Positions 1 through 12,306 of a stretch of DNA of 64,000 nucleotides are shown here, in pieces. Source of the stretch: Bombyx mori (Eukaryota > Arthropoda > Insecta > Lepidoptera > Bombycidae); NCBI RefSeq assembly GCF_030269925.1, contig NC_085124.1, positions 13,268,001 through 13,332,000 on the forward strand, read 5' to 3'. A program made the translations under genes and the position numbers. Numbering within the stretch: the stretch's first letter is position 1; each line of letters begins with the position of its first letter. The notes below the pieces were generated by a model that was given only the letters and a program-made list of their open reading frames with translations, had not been told where the DNA came from and searched no databases.

Positions 1-130
1 ATTAGTCTTTGCAGTATTCTAGTACCCATTCTACAAATTACATTAACAATAATGTTACGTTTATACTGAAATATATTTTGTGCAAGATGCTTAACCACTT
101 AGGTAAACTTATTGAAAATTTTTTTAAAAA

Positions 131-540
131 GGATTTTATGACCTGGTAACTGAGACCTTTAAGTCATGTCTTATTTTAATTTATATTCATATTTTTATGA
201 AAAATGATATTATGGAGTGAAATGAAATGAAGACAATTAATTTGAGACATTAACCAACTGGGATGAAATTAAATGAAATGAGATGATATGGGATGAAATA
301 TAATCTCAGTAAAATCGTGGTCATTTACTAAGATTTTTTCAGTGGACTTTTTGGAGGATCCCGAGAAGTTACGTCCAGCGGCTTTGTTTCATTTTTCCAG
401 ATTTGTGCACTTTCACAGATATTAAACAGTTAATAAACCACCATTATTACACATTTGAACCCGAAGAAACACTAAATAGACAAAATAAAAGAAATCACAC
501 AACTTCACTCCTCGCGTTCGCGCGTTCCCGCCAAAAAGTC
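131..540 (-). mobile_element. Family A SINE-like retroposon, reversed copy
   Basis: Reverse-strand copy of the roughly 420-bp family A unit (see 32754-33173). Seen from the minus strand it starts TTTTTGGCGGGAACGCGMG-like, passes through the ATTTCATTTCATTTCAC-like region and ends near TTAGTTACCAGGTCATAAAA. Confidence 0.7.
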
Positions 541-553
541 TATTGAGAATAAC

Positions 554-2932
554 CATAGAGTTACTATTCTAACTGGAGTGCTTACTTCGTTTGACATAAA
601 AACTAAAAATATACTTTATCTCTATGGTTTAAAGTTTATTTTTAAATAGCAAAAGATGTAAGGAAAAACGGTCTGAAAAGAGAATGATTATTAAGTGGTG
701 GTGTCCCTCTCGCACATTTTACAAACAAAAAGCAGTGTTGCTAGCTTAGAGGATTTTCCATAAAATCTAGGAATTTGGACCCCCGTCTTAGTTATCAAAA
801 ATGGCTTTTAGTGGTTAGTGGATTTTTTAGTAGCTTGGGTGTTGTTGAAAATTCTCGAAAAGGTTAAAATCAATCCACTTTACAGGATTTTAAATGTTTT
901 ATGACAATAATATATCTAAATACATATTATTTAAACGATGTGACTTAAACTTAACTAGAAAATGTTGCGAGAATTTAGAATTTCCATCAACGTCAAAAAT
1001 TAAATTGGTTCAAAATAAACGTACTAAGTTATGGTGAAATTAGTTTCTGATGATGACAATTTATTAAAATAAATTATATAAGAAGTATTGATTATATGAT
1101 ATATATTGATTTTTAATAGAACATCATATATTAATAAAGCTTATTAACAAAAAAAATATTGTTCTATATTAATAAGAACTCTGTTTAATGGAAAATTTAA
1201 TGGTAGGTACGTAGATTTCTGATGGTTTTCATGTTGAATTTGGTGGGAAGCCAGATTAATTGTTGGCATCACCGAAAAAGAGCTATGAATGGATTAAAAG
1301 AAAAATGGCGTCTATTTACGTTTGTAGTGCGAAGTTAAAATGGCACTGATACAGCTTGTGGCTTGTTTTTTTTCGAAAATCGTGAAAGTTTCCGTGTAAT
1401 CATGGTGAACAATTTTAATGTAAGTGGTTTTAAGCGAGAATCCTCTCCAGTTTGTGGAATATCCTTCCATATGTCAGATTCATTGATAAATTTTTACTAG
1501 TGTGAGCATATATTTTTAAAATGTGAGATATTTTTTCTCATTATAATATTTAATACCATTTGTCTTGTAAATTGTACTTAATCTATGTCATATACTAAAT
1601 TTGAAAAAACAATCGTGAAAACTACAATTTTGCAATGTATTTTTCATATTATAAGAGCCATCACGTGGTATTTTTTGAACTTTTTTTATTGTATTGAATA
1701 GCGTCGCACGCAAGCATGTATATCATTTGCCTGACGTTAAGCGAACGAGTAGGATCTTCTAGTAAATATGACGTTGGAATTTCTGGAAAATGTCCTATAT
1801 AAAGGTCAAACAAGAAGAATCAAGTACTCAAACGCAAGAAATAAAAAATACCCCGAGAAAAGCAAAATTACGACAAGATGTTAAGGTATTGAAACAAAAA
1901 CTTAACAGTCGCGAAATAGTGATTGTAAATATAAAGTCGATTTTAGATTTATTAAAGAAAAATGGCGATTTTTAATTGAATTGAAATTTAAATTGCGAAA
2001 TTTTAATGATACTCATGGCCCACTTAGATATTGATTAAAATAAATTATGTATTTCGTTGAAAAAAAAGAATTTACTTAAAATAGAGGAAAAGTTATATTA
2101 TAAGACTACAGAAAATTAACTGAACTTAATAATAATAATATGTATAACCAATATTTTGTAAATAGAGATCAAGTACTATGTGTATCGTGTTATGTGTATT
2201 GACTTGTCATTTAAGAGTTATTTAATTGTCTACATATAACAAATAAATGAATTTCATTTCATTTCATTTTATTACCCATTGTGTTTTATCTCCTAAAATG
2301 TAACTAGTAGACTTAATATACACGTGTCATGAAAATAGCACAGAAGTAAAAATACAAGCAATTTTAAATCAATTGAAGATGTGAATGTAGGAAAAGAGCA
2401 CCCGATACGCGCAGACCATGTGTGTTGCAGTGTCTCACTCAGTGTGTCAAATATTAATTTGCACGGCCCACTTAGCCAGTACATTAAAGTAGGAATTGCG
2501 TAATTAAGTTCAACATAATATATTATTTAAGTCGCGGTTGAGTATTCGGACGTTAAACATGAGTTTGAGGAAGTTTAAGTAATAGAACTGAGGTAATGAT
2601 GTTTGTAATAAAACTCAGTGCTAGATTTTCGACAACGCAGCAATTTCCAAAAAAAACCGTCGAAAAAAAGTCACCATGACGACGAAGCAATGTTTAGAAT
2701 TGAATTTACATAAATAAAAGGTTGCAAGCACGTGTTTTGTATTTACATAGGGTTACACAGAATTACTTAAGGTAAATTCAAAACTGATGCATGTGTATAA
2801 TTTTGTCCTATAATTAAATTATATATGGTCACCACATTAGACAAGGACACCGCGACCAAAAAGTATTCTCTTTCGAGACCGATTTCTCGGCATTAGACAG
2901 CACTCCAGTTGTAGGTACTTATTAACTCCATG
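554..2932 (+). mobile_element. P-element-like transposon, copy 1 (non-autonomous)
   Basis: Ends are CATAGAGTTA (left) and TAACTCCATG (right), followed inward by ACTGGAGTGCT / AGCACTCCAGTT. An exact 8-bp duplication AGAATAAC flanks it (546-553 and 2933-2940). Terminal CA and 8-bp duplications fit the P superfamily. The only coding remnant is 1790-1975, 61 codons, with STQT and TPRKAKLRQDVKVLKQKL, resembling the coiled coil after the THAP domain of P transposases. No transposase catalytic region is present. Confidence 0.75.
1790..1975 (+). pseudogene. P-transposase coiled-coil remnant in copy 1
   Basis: A 61-codon open frame, Lys/Glu/Gln-rich with leucine heptads (SREIVIVNIKSILDLLKK). The near-identical frame in copy 2 (4206-4391) differs by a few residues. 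Upstream DNA shows no intact THAP zinc motif in the frames I read, so this is a remnant. Confidence 0.5.
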
Positions 2933-2966
2933 AGAATAACTCTTAAAGATTTGTGTAGATTAGTGT

Positions 2967-5337
2967 CATAGAGTTACTATTCTAACTGGAGTGCTTACTT
3001 CGTTTGACATAAAAACTAAAAATATACTTTATCTCTATGGCTTAAAGTTTATTTTTAAATAGCAAAAGATGTAAGGAAAAACGGTCTGAAAAGAGAATGA
3101 TTATTAAGTGGTGGTGTCCCTCTCGCACATTTTACAAACAAAAAGCAGTGTTGCTAGCTTAGAGGATTTTCCATAAAATCTCGGAATTTGGACCCCCGTC
3201 TTAGTTATCAAAAATGGCTTTTAGTGGTTAGTGGATTTTTTAGTAGCTTGGGCGTTGTTGAAAATTATTGAAAAGGTTAAAATCAATCCACTTTACAGGA
3301 TTTTAAACATTTTATGACAATAATATATCTAAATACATATTATTTAAACGATGTGACTTAAACTTAACTAGAAAATGTTGCGACAATTTAGAATTTCCAT
3401 CAACGTCAAAAATTAAATTGGTTCAAAATAAACGTACAAAGTTATGGTGAAATTAGTTTCTGATGATGACAATTTATTAAAATAAATTATATAAGAAGTA
3501 TTGATTATATGATATATATTGATTTTTAATAGAACATCATATATTAATAAAGCTCATTAACAAAAAAAATATTGTTCTATAAAATAATAAGAACTCTGTC
3601 TAATGGAAAATTTAATGGTAGGTACGTAGATTTCTGATGGTTTTCATGTTGAATTTGGTGGGAAGCCAGTTTAATTGTTGGCATCACCGAAAAAGAGCTA
3701 TGAATGGATTAAAAGAAAAATGGCGTCTATTTACGTTTGTAGTGCGAAGTTAAAATGGCACTGATACAGCTTGTGGCTTGTTTTTTTTTCGAAAATCGTG
3801 AAAGTTTCCGTGTAATCATGGTGAGCACTTTTAATGTAAGTGGTTTTAAGCGAGAATCCTCTCCAGTTTGTGGAATATCCTTCCATATGTCAGATTCATT
3901 GATAAATTTTTACTAGTGTGAGCATATATTTTTAAAATGTGAGATATTTTTTCTCATTATAATATTTAATACCATTTGTCTTGTAAATTGTACTTAATCT
4001 ATGTCATATACTAAATTTTAAAAAACAATCGTGAAAACTATAATTTTGCAATGTATTTTTCATATTATAAGAGCCATCACGTGGTATTTCTTGAACTTTT
4101 TTTATTGTATTGAATAGCGTCGCACGCAAGCATGTATATCATTTGCCTGACGTTACGCGAACGAGGAGGATCTTCTAGTAAATATGACGTTGGAATTTCT
4201 GGAAAATGTCCTTTAAAAAGGTCAAACAAGAAGAGTCAAGTACTCAAACGCAAGAAATAAAAAATACCCCGAGAGAAGCAAAATTACGACAAGATGTTAA
4301 GGTATTAAAACAAAAACTTAAAAGTCGCGAAATAGTGATTGTAAATATAAAGTCGATTTTAAATTTATTAAAGAAAAATGGCGATTTTTAATTGAATTGA
4401 AATTTAAATTGCGAAATTTTAATGATACTCATGGTCCACTTAGATATTGATTAAAATAAATTATGTATTTCGTTGAAAAAAAAGAATTTACTTAAAATAG
4501 AGGAAATGTTATAAATGTTATAAGATTACAGAAAATTTACTGAACTTAATAACAATAATATAACCAATATTTTGTAAATAGAGATCAAGTACTATGTGTA
4601 TTGTGTTATGTGTATTGACTTGTCATTTAAGAGTTATTTAATTGTCTACATATAACAAATAAATGAATTTCAGTTCATTTCATTTTATTACCCATTGTGT
4701 TTTATTTCCTAAAATGTAACTAGTAGACTTAATATACACGTGTCATGAAAATAGCACAGAAGTAAAATACAAGTAATTTTAAATCAATTGAAGATGTGAA
4801 TGTAGGAAAAGAGCACCCGATACGCGCAGACCATGTGTGTTGCAGTGTCTCAATCAATGTGTCAAATATTAATTTGCACGGCCCACTTAGCCAGTACACT
4901 AATGTAGGAATTGCGTAATTAAGTTCAACATAATATTTAAGTCGCGGTTGAGTATTCGGACGTTAAACATGAGTTTGAGGAAGTTTAAGTAATAGAACTG
5001 AGGTAATGATGTTTGTAATAAAACTCAGTGCTAGATTTTCGACAACGCAGCAACTTCCAAAAAAAACCGTCGAAAAAAGGCACCATGACGACGAAGCAAT
5101 GTTTAGAATTGAATTTACATAAATAAAACGTTGCAAGCACGTGTTTTATATTTACATAGGGTTACACAGAATTACTTAAGGTAAATTCAAAACTGATGCA
5201 TGTGTATAATTTTGTCCTATAAATAAATTTTATATGGTCACCACATTAGACAAGGACACCGCGACCAAAAAGTATTCTCTTTCGAGACCGATTTCTCGGC
5301 ATTAGACAGCACTCCAGTTGTAGGTACTAACTCCATG
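2967..5337 (+). mobile_element. P-element-like transposon, copy 2
   Basis: Same ends and contents as 554-2932, differing by scattered substitutions and short indels. It has its own exact 8-bp duplication ATTAGTGT (2959-2966 and 5338-5345), so it is an independent insertion in the same orientation, only 34 bp from copy 1. Its coding remnant is 4206-4391. Confidence 0.75.
4206..4391 (+). pseudogene. P-transposase coiled-coil remnant in copy 2
   Basis: 61 codons matching 1790-1975, starting MSFKKVKQEESSTQTQ; same reading as the copy 1 remnant. Confidence 0.5.
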
Positions 5338-5389
5338 ATTAGTGTAGAATGACTGAATGACAGATCTTACTTATATATTATCTGTCTAT

Positions 5390-6240
5390 AATCTATGGTC
5401 ATGGTCTATGACTTAGCTGATTCAGACGACTGAATTCAGCCGCTACTGAATTCAATCAAGTTTAGAAGCATTAAGTCAAGAAGCATTACTGATATCAGTA
5501 GCAAGGATGGTTTCTAACTGAATCATTTAGAAGCCTAATGAGAAACGCATTTAGGAAGGTGTAATCGCATTTAGTTGCTGAATGTTTTCATTCAGTCCTC
5601 CCATAACTCTCCGTGCGTAAGGACGTTTTAGTTTGTTTTTTGCTTCCGAATAAAAAGTATTAATTTCGGTCGCCTTTATTTAATGTGCCAGACATTTATA
5701 AATAGCCCGACATGTTTCAGGGATAGTTTTTGTCATCAGGGGTTGGGATATTGAAGAACTAAATTTGAAATCTTGATATGAATTTCCAGTTGCAAGAAAT
5801 TTTAATGTTTCAACCAACCTTTCTTTTTGACTTATACTATCGTAGGATTAGATATGTAATAGTTATATAATAGACTATCATAGGACAGTATCCTGCTTTT
5901 GAATAAACGATGTTACAAGGTCTAATATTAGGTCAAACGAGATCAATATAAATCACTCATAATGTTCATATTTGCTAACATTCTGCACAGCAATAAATAT
6001 TTCTTCACCGATATTTTTTTTTTTTTTTTGTGAAATTGAAAGTAAAAACAAAAACAAAAATTTTGTTGTTGTCTAGACAATTCTGGGGCCATCCTCTTAC
6101 GCACACGACACGTCTTACTTCGTCGCGTTTAAACTGACAATTGATTGATTCAGTAACTGAATTTAGAACAGTGTAATCAGAAGCTTCTAAATTTGCTTCT
6201 GAAATCAGTCGACTAAATTCAGCCAAATGTAATAGCCTAA
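5390..6240. mobile_element. Structured non-coding element with CTGAATT-rich arms
   Basis: Both ends are dense in CTGAAT/ATTCAG motifs (5415-5600 and 6125-6235), including GACTGAATTCAGCCGCT on the left and AGTCGACTAAATTCAGCC on the right. Internal arms also match: TCCGTGCGTAAGGACG (near 5612) against CATCCTCTTACGCACACGAC. The arrangement suggests a DNA transposon without a gene; exact ends and target duplication were not fixed. Confidence 0.4.
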
Positions 6241-6900
6241 TATAGCCTATAGCAATAAGCCTTTAAAACTTTAATTTTTGTTCAGGAGCAAAAACCGTAC
6301 CTATTTTTTTATTTCTGCAGGCATATATTACATGTTCATTAAATATATTAACAACATTTAAATGTTCTTGCATGAAATGAAAATTTGGTAGTGCAAGAGC
6401 AAGATAGAAACTATCATAATTAAATATTTTTAATAGATAGCCAAAGTTGTAACTTTAAACGAAATATGTAATAGAACATAACGACTGAAACTGTAGTGGT
6501 ATGAAGTATGAACTCATCCGTACTACAAAAAGAAAATTTCAGGATTGATTGAAATATCAACAGTTAGTTATAATAAATCGCTGAATTTCAGTTTTCAGTT
6601 GTATCTTTCAACACTTCGTTTTTTTTTTTGCAGCATGTCATGTAAATATCTTCCAATAAACAGTTAGTAAAACATCTTCCCAATCTCTTGCTCTCAATGA
6701 TATCTAAAAACACATTGCAATGTATTTAGCCTAATCCAACCGGGAAAATAAATTGTATTTACTGGCATAGATTATTACACTTGTGTGTAACATTAATCAG
6801 CTACAGAAAGCAAAATAAAGATTTTTATATTTAAATATCTTTATTATTAATAACATTAATTTTGTGTTACTCCCAGGCACCATTATTATTGCCAAAGTTG
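6241..6900. other. Intergenic, no gene seen
   Basis: AT-rich sequence upstream of MTPAP with frequent stops in all frames and no repeat that I can match elsewhere in the window. Confidence 0.5.
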
Positions 6901-6917
6901 GATACTTTTCAATACTG

Positions 6918-6926
6918 TATAAATAG
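6918..6926 (+). promoter_or_regulatory. Possible TATA box upstream of MTPAP
   Basis: The motif TATAAATAG lies about 190 bp before the MTPAP start codon, on the right strand, and would place a start site near 6950. This is inference from one motif in AT-rich DNA; housekeeping mitochondrial genes often lack a TATA box. Confidence 0.3.
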
Positions 6927-7004
6927 CTCGACAATGTTCCATGTGTAGCCATAAACGACAGTCGACACTGGCTGAAATTGAATGAGAAATTGCTGAAAGT
7001 ATCG

Positions 7005-7046
7005 GCAGATTGCTTCGATCAACAATTGTTGATCGAAGGCAGATTG
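7005..7046. repeat. Perfect 26-bp palindrome between 8-bp direct repeats
   Basis: Bases 7013-7038 read identically on both strands (half-site CTTCGATCAACAA). They are flanked on each side by the same 8 bases, GCAGATTG (7005-7012 and 7039-7046). An 8-bp duplication around a palindrome resembles a hAT/P-type insertion or excision footprint. It sits 70 bp upstream of the MTPAP ATG, so it would be in the promoter or 5' UTR and could form a hairpin or dimeric binding site. Confidence 0.75.
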
Positions 7047-7115
7047 CCATTAAAAAAAAAAGATTTTTATTATTTTTGAACGTATTATTTCAAATTGACA
7101 AGTGGACTTTGAAAA

Positions 7116-10100
7116 ATGTCTGTGTTATTTCAAAGTATAATAAATACTGGAAAACCTTATTCATTAAGACAAATAATCAGCAAATCTACAAGAATCTGCA
7201 AATGTTTCTCAAAAAGAAAATTTTCAGGTATTCGAAAGGCGCAATATTTGAAATAGAGTAATGAAGGTTATTTCTAGGTTATGTGTTTATTTTAGATATT
7301 TCAAGGAAGTTTTTATCATTTGATGAAGTCGCCGCGCAGAGAAGGGCTGAAGCAAAACGAAGTCTAGTCGTTCAAGTCAATTCAGAAGCATCTTTTAATG
7401 AATTGTACGGATATTGTTCTAAATATGCTTCCGTCAATGGTATACATCATTACAAAAATTCTGGAGACGAGGTATTTACTATTAAGTAAATTAAAAGCTA
7501 CTAAAAACTACCAATAATGTTCTCAAAACAAAATAATTTTACAGCATTTTATGCTCATCGAGTTCAAAACTGAAGAAGAAAGTAAGAATGTCATACACTC
7601 CTGTAGCTCACATCAAAAAGATGTTGACGTTATGGCTTTACATTCACCATTTCTATGGTTCAGAGCAGTCTCAGGAAAGAAAGAAGCGTTTCAGATTCCT
7701 AAATCACAACTCATGACGACAAAAGGTTGTAATTCAATCGATGAAGATAACTTAATTGAAGAGTTAGCAAATTGTGAGGATGTGTCAGAACAAATTCAAC
7801 AGATGCACGATAGGACAGCTTTGAATGATCTAGGTGTGAGATTGAGGTATATGGTAGCAAGGCAGGTGTGTTAAATTAATTAAATTTCCAATTCTAATTT
7901 ATATTTACTTTATTTAATGTTATGTCTTCTGCTAATATTATTATTCACTGATTACATATTATTCAATTATATGTATAATTAATTTTAATATAATTTATAG
8001 AGAAAAAAGTTTAAAGTTATCAATTTCCAAAATTCAAGTAGTTATATGACTCCTTCAAAAAATGTTTAAATAAACAGTTTCTTAAGTTACTAATAGCATA
8101 AAATAACCTGTTTGATGCTTGTAATATAAAAGGTTATCTGTGTCTTTTTGTCGCTAATTACATACACTATTATTTTTTCAGATAGAAAGGATATTTGAGA
8201 GCCTGTATGCCAATATAGTTGTGAGACCATTCGGGTCATCTGTGAATGGTTTTGGAAAGATGGGCTGTGACTTAGACTTGGTGCTTACCAATATCCTGAA
8301 TGAAGAAATGGTAATTATTACAAAACTAAATATGAGAATACTAGGACTAGATTTGAGATCTCTTGAAACGGCAATCTGGTGATATAGCTTAATGTTCACT
8401 ATACAGTCAAACTATTCTAGGTAGAAGGAAAACATAACCAAATACAAAGATAGGTGAACTTGTAGATTTCCGACACAAGAATACTAAAATCATTTTTAAA
8501 AAAAACCTGGTATTTGTGGCATTAATGACTGATAGAAACCAATAGTGCCAATAACTACCGTAATGTTCAACTGAATCAGTTTAACAATGTAAAGGTTGCA
8601 TAATAATATGTTGCATACATTTTTTTATGCTACACAGTGTTAAGATTTGTTGTGTACATCATTTTGCAGTTTTACCTTGATACTTTATACTCGGCACTCC
8701 TTCAGAAGTTTTCGCCTCTAACGGTATTAAGTACCGTTTGGCATTCATGATTTAAATGAATAAAATAATATAGGATAATATAATCTTCTATATAAGTTTC
8801 ATTTTGATACAAATTGCACCACTAGCATTCTTATTTCAGTTCAAAAAGCAACAAGTGCTTTGATTGTAAGTGCAGGATGCATGTTTGCAGATGGTCAAGT
8901 CTCACATACCCTACATTCCCCTTAAGTTCGAACGCCGAACGCATTTATGAATATAATATATACAATTCAGTCCATCTCATGTTTTCATACGCTCTTCATC
9001 CATATTAAATTTTAAAACACAGGCAGATCTGTCTGAATTACTAGCAAAAAAAAAACTCTTAAAACATTGACACTTTTGTTTCTCATTTGATTTATTCGAG
9101 TACAAAAAAAAGCAAAGTAATCTAAAAACTGCAAAATTACGAGAGTACTTTATGGTAGGCAGCGGCTTGGCTCTGCCCCTGGCATTGCTGGCGTCCGTGA
9201 GCTTATCATCCATCGGGTGGGCCGTATGCTCGTCTGCCTACAAAGGCAATAAAAAAAAAACTAAACAATTTCAATCATCATATAAAATTAGTATTAGCAA
9301 TTTTACTAATTTTTAATCAGGTCTTTCACTTGTAGAATCTCTTGAATGCTTGTATGATATTGAAACATATTTTAAAGAAAAGAATATCTTCTAGTGTGAC
9401 TCATCAAAGAGATTGGTATATCAAGAGAAGAAGTGCGAAGGTGGTCGCAGTCCTTGGCAGCGACACATGGAGCTAGTTGGAGAATTGTTAGAACTAAGAG
9501 TGCCTGGTGCTACTAGAGTACAGAGGATACTGCATGCAAGAGTCCCCATTGTAAAATATGCCCATGAATTCACTGATGTTGATTGCGATCTTTGTTATAA
9601 TAATATGTAAGTATTAACACAAATAAAAGCCAAGGTCGTACTGCGGTCTTTTCGCGGGAGCGGTTAACCGCTGTAACCGCGAAACCGCTTAATACGCACA
9701 CACTGCAATTATTAACCGCGAATTCGCCCGCGATTTTTCCAGTTTGAAGATGGATAAATTTCAAAAGAGCAGTAGCAGTGTGGCTCTGGTACTAAGAAAT
9801 AGATAAAAAGGCAACGAATATTTCACAAATGTTGGGTCTATCCACTTACTAGCCGTAGATTTCAGAAAGGTTTCTTTCAAAAGAAATATCAAAATTTAAG
9901 AAAATCCCTAGATAAATTTTTCAATTACTATCGGATGTCAGTAGCCAGTTTCATGGAAACAAAATTTTGCAAATGTATTTGACATTTCAAAAAACCGCCC
10001 GCGGCTACGCACAGTGCGTGCACGGATACCTAGTTCTATGGAATACAAATTTTCCTGCGGTTTTTTTCCGTGACAATTTTGTAACATTTCGCGGTTTTAA

Positions 10101-11984
10101 AATCAGTCGCGGGAAAAAACCGCAAGTGCGGCCGCTTGTATTCGTTTTCGTGTTTCATAAACTTACACGGTTAATAACCGCTGCGGTTTCACCGTAGTGC
10201 GGCCTAAGTGCAGATTTTCTACAGACACTGTATTAAAAGTATCAACTTTTTAACACTTAGCATGTTTTTGATATCAACTTCCGTATCAATTTCATCTTAC
10301 TCGGTGGTAAGACCTCTTGTGAGTCTGCGGGTAGGTACCACCACCCTGCCTATTTCTGCCGTGAAGCAGTAATGCGTTTCGGTTTGAAGGGTGGGGCAGC
10401 CGTTGTGACTATACTTGAGATCTTAGAGCTTATATCTCAAAGTGGGTGGCGCATTTACGTCGTAGATGTCTACGGGCTCCAGTAACCACTTAAAACCAGG
10501 TGGGCTGTGAGCTCGTCCACCCATCTAAGCAATAAAGAAAAAATCTTTCACTTTAATGAATTTTTTAATTTTACAAATTTTACTAACATTTTCACTAGTG
10601 TTTGGCAAGTGATTCAGCATGTCAGTCTATGGATTTCGTGAAGAATCATAATTTATAAAAATATTTAGTATTTCTCCGGCAATGGAAGAGTAATGGAGTA
10701 GTAACACTGGAACTGACATTGATAGTCAATTTATGAGTTATTAACTGTATTTTATTCAGGTCTGGAGTATACATGTCAGAATTGCTTTGGCTCTACGGTT
10801 CTCTGGACCCCAGGGTTCGACCGCTCACATTTGTAGTCCGTCGATGGGCCCAAACAGTGGGCCTCACCAACCAACACCCTGGGCGGTGGATCACAAACTT
10901 CCCACTCACTTTGATGGTACTGTTCTTTCTCCAACAGAAAGGCAAGGATGGATGTGTTCTACCATCATTGAAAACTCTTGTTCAATATGCTGGTATGTAA
11001 TTAAATTGGTTTTTGGATAAATGATTTACAGCTTATTCTTTTTCCTTTTCTAAGTTATAAAACCTCTGTGATGTGAATGATGTCTTAACAATTAAAAAGA
11101 AAAAATCAGGGAATATCTTAAGGCCTTTGAAAACCATATAGGCATTTTGCTCTCATAGTTATCTAATTGAATATCATTGATGTAATAAAAAAAAATTGTA
11201 TGCATAATAGGCTTATTGTTGTTTACTTTTCTAGTTTGGTACTTATTCTCCTTTTTGTAATCAGAGAAATACATACACATCACTTTCCCGCAATGCTACC
11301 AAACACTTGTATTTATGCTTGCAATTCAGTTAACTATAATAAAACAAAATCATTTTCTTATTTTCAGGAAAAGAAGATATTAGATTAGCAGAAGAGAATC
11401 TAAACTGTACATTCCTGAGAGATATGAATAAATTGCCAACGGACACGTACGGACAAAATAAAGCTAATCTAGAAACGTTACTGCTACAGTTTTTCGAGTT
11501 TTACGCTCAATTCGACTTTCATGACAAAGCTATATCGATTAACGAGGGGGTGGCTATACGAAAGCCAAACACTCTACCATTGTACATAGTGAATCCTTTA
11601 GAACAAGCCTTGAATGTTAGCCGGAATGTGAGTTACGAGGAGTGCGAGAGGTTGAAACTAGAGGTCCGCAACGCAGCGTGGCTGTTAGATGCAGGTTTGG
11701 ATGGTAAGAAAACTGACGGGTGGGGCATATTGGGCCTTATTGAGAGAAAAAGCACCAGGGGCCTAAAAAATCTGCTGAAAGTAGGAAATTCACATCGGCT
11801 TGTCTCCGTGAAGGATTTATTCAACAACGATGATGACAAAATTGAGAAAGTGAAGGCGAAAAGAGATAGTGAAATGAAACAGGTGCTCGCTCAAGTTGAT
11901 AATAAACCAAAGGAGAAAATTAAGTTCAAGAACACGCAAGTTGCTAGTGAAGTTTATAGGATACGTAGGGATAAAATTATATGA
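7116..11984 (+). CDS. MTPAP: Mitochondrial poly(A) RNA polymerase, 7 coding exons, 599 aa
   Basis: Exons, all with GT/AG borders and matching phases: 7116-7227, 7296-7471, 7545-7865, 8182-8310, 9395-9606, 10760-10992, 11368-11984 (1800 nt). Family knowledge: a non-canonical poly(A) polymerase of the DNA polymerase beta-like nucleotidyltransferase superfamily that adds poly(A) to mitochondrial mRNAs from ATP. Seen: residues 1-38 are basic and Ser-rich without acids, like a matrix-targeting peptide; an N-terminal RNA-binding-like region includes HFMLIEF; the catalytic motif GSSVNGFGKMGCDLDL has its Asp pair at 233 and 235; a third Asp lies in DCDL near 311; the PAP-associated region holds RVRPLTFVVRRWAQ and GRWITNFPLTLMVLFFLQ (about 330-375); the C-terminal part contains PLYIVNPLEQALNVSRNVS. 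Length is close to vertebrate MTPAP (about 580 aa). The start is the ATG whose frame joins exon 2 through GT at 7228. Introns 4 and 5 carry transposon fragments. No consensus AATAAA was found in the 300 bp after the stop. Confidence 0.93.
9153..9258 (+). mobile_element. 3' tail of the CR1/jockey-type LINE (5'-truncated copy)
   Basis: About 105 bp matching the 3' end of the LINE at 55455-59094 (GGCAGCGGCTTGGCTCTGCC ... CTACAAAGGCAATAAAA) with an A-rich end. In MTPAP intron 4. Confidence 0.75.
9631..10204. mobile_element. Inverted-repeat element with GC palindromes, MTPAP intron 5
   Basis: Ends are imperfect inverted repeats: AAGGTCGTACTGCGGT on the left against TAGGCCGCACTACGGT read from the right. 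Inside, self-complementary motifs recur (GCGGTTAACCGC, AACCGC, CCGCGGC), giving a GC-rich structured island in AT-rich DNA. No transposase frame and no clear target duplication. Confidence 0.6.
10303..10543 (+). mobile_element. Bm1-type SINE, 3' part
   Basis: Starts GGTGGTAAGACCTCTTGTGA and ends CCATCTAAGCAATAAA; lacks the tRNA-like head. In MTPAP intron 5. Confidence 0.8.
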
Positions 11985-12306
11985 GACTGGATTTCATGAA
12001 AGTGACTAGTAAATATATGTGTGTGTGTTTAAAAACACATTCTAGTTGTGTATCATGTTACCCTAATTTAATTTTTGAAAATTTGCAAGCTGATTGGGAC
12101 CAGCAAGGATATATTACGTCATCACTCGAATTGATTTTGTGATTGTATTTTTTATCTTAAGAAACGCAAACGAAAAATTGTTACCTTTATATTGGAGTTA
12201 ATACATATGTTGTATGTTTAGGTTAGGACTTGCAGTGCTAATAATTGTTTCAGTTATGATGATAAGTTAATATGATCCATTTATGAGCTTACACGGCTCA
12301 CTATTC

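Noticed and set aside
7010..7261. Plus-strand 83-codon frame before MTPAP
   Set aside because: It starts inside the palindrome, is Lys/Phe-rich by composition and overlaps exon 1 in another frame; its phase does not fit exon 2.
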